NCBI GenBank assembly: GCA_002368175.1
Contig: AP018172.1
Coordinates: 8,592,061 to 8,656,060, forward strand
Length of the DNA stretch: 64,000 nt
Direction of reading: 5' to 3'
Source of the DNA: Calothrix sp. NIES-2098
GTDB lineage: Bacteria > Cyanobacteriota > Cyanobacteriia > Cyanobacteriales > Nostocaceae
Of the stretch, positions 62,401-64,000 are shown piece by piece. The notes below the pieces were generated by a model that worked only from the letters and a program-made list of their open reading frames with translations, did not search any database and was not told where the DNA came from. Positions within the stretch are counted from its first letter, which is position 1. Every line of letters starts with the position of its first letter. The translations under genes and the position numbers were made by a program.

Positions 62401-64000
62401 ACAGTATCTTTTACAGACCTTTCTAGTTTAAATGCCAGAACTTACACAAATGGAAATGCTGGTAATGTCAATATCAAAGCTCAGGAAATTTCATTCAATA
62501 ATGGCTCACTGATTCAAGCGGAAACTTTTGACAGTGGTAACGCAGGTAATTTAGATATAGCTGCTGAACTTTTATCATTAAGTAATGCATCCAGAATTGA
62601 TGCTCAAACTTTTGATAGTGGTAATGCAGGTAATGCTAATATAAAAACCCAATCTTTATCATTAACAGATGGTTCGAGAATTAATGCTGATACTTTTGGT
62701 AGTGGCAAAGGTGGCAATATTACTATTAATCCTCTTGATTTTCAATCACAATCGGCTGCTGCGGTTACTCTCTCAGGAGCAGATCCTTTAAATGGATTTT
62801 CTAGTGGATTATTTGTCAATACAGAAAGCGAACTATCAAATGCTGGTGCTGGAGGCAGTATTACTATTAATACTGGTAATTTAACTATTGAGGATGGTGC
62901 TGTTTTGAGCGCCTCTTCTCAAAGTAGTGGCAGTGGTGGCAATATCAACGTTAATGTTAATAATATTGATGTTGCAGGTGGCGGACAAATTATTACTAAT
63001 GCCTATAGAAGCGGGCAAGCCGGTAACATTAAAATTAATGCAACTGATAATGTTGCGATCGCGGGTCAAGACTTAACTTACGATCGCCGATTGACTCAAC
63101 TAAAAAATCAATTCGATTTTATTAAAAAAACTTACGATTTTGTTACCCCTGAAAATGATGCGGAAATTAGACGCATCCTCGGCCCGATTAATCAATATAG
63201 TGGACTGTTTGCCAACACCGAAGCGAACTCTACAGGTAATGGCGGTACGATTGATGTTGTATCAGGACAAGCCACAATTAAAGATAGTGCCAGAATCTCT
63301 GTAGATAGCCAAGGAACAGGTATAGCTGGAAGTATCAGCATTACATCCAATCGTTTGACTCTGGACAATCAAGCAAAGATTACCGCCGACACCAATAGCG
63401 GTCAAGGTGGTAGCATCGCACTCAACTTGCAAGATTTATTGCTGTTTCGGCGCAAAAGTGTCGTCTCCACCACCGCAGGTAGACAAGGTGCAGGTGGCGA
63501 TGGCGGTGCGATCGCAATTAACCTAGATACTAATCGCGGTTTTATTGTCTCCCCATCTGTGGAAAATAACGATATCTCTGCAAATGCGTTCTCAGGTAGC
63601 GGCGGAACTATCGAAATCAACGCCAAAGGCGTAATTGGGTTAGCAACGCTGACTAGACAAGAACTTGAGCAGAAATTAGGCACCACCGACCCGGAAAAAC
63701 TCGACCCACAATTTCTCTCAACCAACGATATTACAGCGATTTCTCAAACCAACCCGCAGTTAAATGGCATAGTCAGCATCAGTTCGCCAGAGATTGACCC
63801 CAGCAAAGGAATAGTTTCGTTACCAATCAATGCCACCGACCCTTCGCAACAGATAGCCCAAAGCTGTAGCGCGGTGAATGAAAAGGTTGCTAGTGCATTT
63901 GTTGATGCTGGACGTGGCGGTCTACCCCCCAAACCTGATGAATTTCTCAGCAGCGATACTGTTTGGGAAGATATCCGCATTCGGGCTAGCAATACACAGC
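59476..64000 (+). CDS. Second TpsA-type exoprotein, truncated by window edge
   Basis: From the ATG at 59476 the frame stays open to the window end (over 1500 codons). A signal peptide (LVIVLAISSVITTLTNSARA) ends before AQIVPDGTLGAES, followed by the TPS domain with VTGSDPSKIFGTLGV, LFFLNPNGIIFG and ARLDVAGSFLATTANSF. Long beta-helical repeats follow (GSGKGGNITI, GNAGNINIKA-like units). Near the edge it has QSCSAVNEKVASAF and GRGGLPPKPDEF, matching the end region of the exoprotein at 15594, so only a short tail is missing. It should be exported by a TpsB partner; none follows within the window. An adhesin or surface role is expected. Confidence 0.93.
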   Translation, partial: MLRANHQQLGKLGLVIVLAISSVITTLTNSARAQIVPDGTLGAESTILTPNTNVQGLPASLIEGGATRGVNLFQSFLQFNVGDGQRVYFANPAGIENIFTRVTGSDPSKIFGTLGVDGRANLFFLNPNGIIFGSNARLDVAGSFLATTANSFVFENGLKFSATNPETAPLLTVSLRPGLQFGASLAGSISNNGNLNVAQDLSLIAGNLDLQGKLQAGRDLTLQAQDTVKLRDSVANPLIVAAGNQLIVQGDRAVDIFALNHPDSGLFSGSDIVLRSPNAVAGDAHYWAGGNFRIEKLDGNLGNLTSPGDPIIRASGDVSFDSYEGASLHILAGGSVNIGSIKIIGADATNAIAENVPLSTSLSDGTKSVAINGRGEPTLDIRAGTTAFASPGLTPNSIVGVIGMLNPNAPSSSADINIGSIENLNYSGIGEPVKGKILLTNQYAPNQLPGNIKAGSILNFGDVTIDSRGDIATNGVIDISLGVDSNNNILFLANNNITIGGSLLSNLRDTSGGNGGNITLISKNGGIDTRLGEIISATPNGFAGDVTIEAPGDIYVGNITAASYFLDGDNSSNGKEFSSINIKSTNGSVYLNGSHLNTNNASSGYAGDINISARHEVSIENKTQISSTGNYGRIFIGNSEYANFSPSTVKILNSWLNSDVLSGTGDAGNISVEAGAISLQEAILKTDNNGIGEAGSVKIHAIEKDISINNSQITSESNNLVSNPNDSNPYFLPGYIQINANRGSVQVNNSRVSTTNTGGGYAGNIIINALNEISLIGNSGNEGTLNKGIFSNGYLGNIFIGYAVDNQPIIPKQVILDQTFLTTSNKAEGNSQENILTKDAGNIIVQATGDLFLNSSNLETATYGSGKGGSIYVEANSVSLNNKSSLLANTQGTGKAGSVTVNATGGAVSLSESSINTGSDGLIPTEPENVEKKEGQGGGDINITANSVLLTKNSLLNVSTFGSGNSGNVYITADKTVSFTDLSSLNARTYTNGNAGNVNIKAQEISFNNGSLIQAETFDSGNAGNLDIAAELLSLSNASRIDAQTFDSGNAGNANIKTQSLSLTDGSRINADTFGSGKGGNITINPLDFQSQSAAAVTLSGADPLNGFSSGLFVNTESELSNAGAGGSITINTGNLTIEDGAVLSASSQSSGSGGNINVNVNNIDVAGGGQIITNAYRSGQAGNIKINATDNVAIAGQDLTYDRRLTQLKNQFDFIKKTYDFVTPENDAEIRRILGPINQYSGLFANTEANSTGNGGTIDVVSGQATIKDSARISVDSQGTGIAGSISITSNRLTLDNQAKITADTNSGQGGSIALNLQDLLLFRRKSVVSTTAGRQGAGGDGGAIAINLDTNRGFIVSPSVENNDISANAFSGSGGTIEINAKGVIGLATLTRQELEQKLGTTDPEKLDPQFLSTNDITAISQTNPQLNGIVSISSPEIDPSKGIVSLPINATDPSQQIAQSCSAVNEKVASAFVDAGRGGLPPKPDEFLSSDTVWEDIRIRASNTQ

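Noticed and set aside
1..64000. tRNA or rRNA genes, prophage genes, integrases other than the IS
   Set aside because: I looked for T-loop patterns, rRNA-like blocks and phage structural genes by eye and saw none; a tRNA search program would be decisive.

Overview
The window looks like the chromosome of a filamentous, probably nitrogen-fixing (Nostoc/Calothrix-like) cyanobacterium. The evidence is the very frequent HIP1 octamer GCGATCGC in and between genes, a sucrose-phosphate phosphatase, a GUN4-like protein, xisH/xisI homologues, a COP23 protein, a probable bilin-binding (DXCF type) photoreceptor GAF domain, a small Ssl1498-like light-harvesting-like protein, heptamer tandem repeats (AGTCAAG/A) and many short palindromic repeats. 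No rRNA or tRNA gene was found.

Layout. 1-1.1 kb: the end of a truncated secreted-type protein and a five-repeat CRISPR array without cas genes in the window. 1.4-6.8 kb: murJ, a duplicated-domain hypothetical protein, and a minus-strand operon of a catalytically dead HtrA-like protein, an intact HtrA-like protease and a LuxR-type regulator with a degenerate receiver. 6.8-15.5 kb: an AT-rich gap, a PixJ-like photoreceptor chemotaxis protein, a protein with three tandem 160-residue modules plus TPRs, and a COP23 protein. 15.6-23.8 kb: a two-partner secretion operon (TpsA exoprotein, TpsB transporter, secreted TPR-CHAT peptidase-like protein).

23.9-32.7 kb is the most striking region. It is a multigene cluster of the kind proposed to be NTP-dependent conflict or immune-type systems: CHAT and TIR effectors (one ancestral CHAT-TIR gene split by a frameshift), a coiled-coil protein with a degenerate STAND-like ATPase, a MoxR AAA+ ATPase, a membrane-anchored Calx-beta/vWA protein, an FGE/SUMF1-fold protein lacking one catalytic cysteine, a polytopic membrane protein and, after a 189-bp MITE with intact target duplications, a second CHAT protein. 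That second CHAT protein carries the same charged helical hairpin as the STAND-like protein, which suggests homotypic coupling of sensor and effector.

32.8-35.5 kb: housekeeping genes (sucrose-phosphate phosphatase, ruvA, bioF). 35.5-39.8 kb: an accessory stretch with a 63-bp minisatellite, small hypotheticals, a GUN4-like gene, xisH-xisI flanked by 33-bp direct repeats, and an IS630-family insertion that removed the native start of a sodium/solute symporter and supplies a new in-frame ATG from its own terminal repeat. 39.8-43.6 kb: two symporter pairs (DUF4212/SSS and DUF485/ActP-like). 43.6-46.3 kb: a minus-strand SDR, FMN reductase and cupin operon and a DM13 lipoprotein. 46.7-51 kb: a histidine kinase, a SprT-like metallopeptidase and glgA. 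51.9-56 kb: a stand-alone C-A-T-TE NRPS module. 56-64 kb: a small light-harvesting-like gene, a secreted protein, a DMT transporter, a DUF928 protein and a second, truncated TpsA-type exoprotein running off the end.

All assignments come from reading the sequence and family knowledge; no database search was possible.
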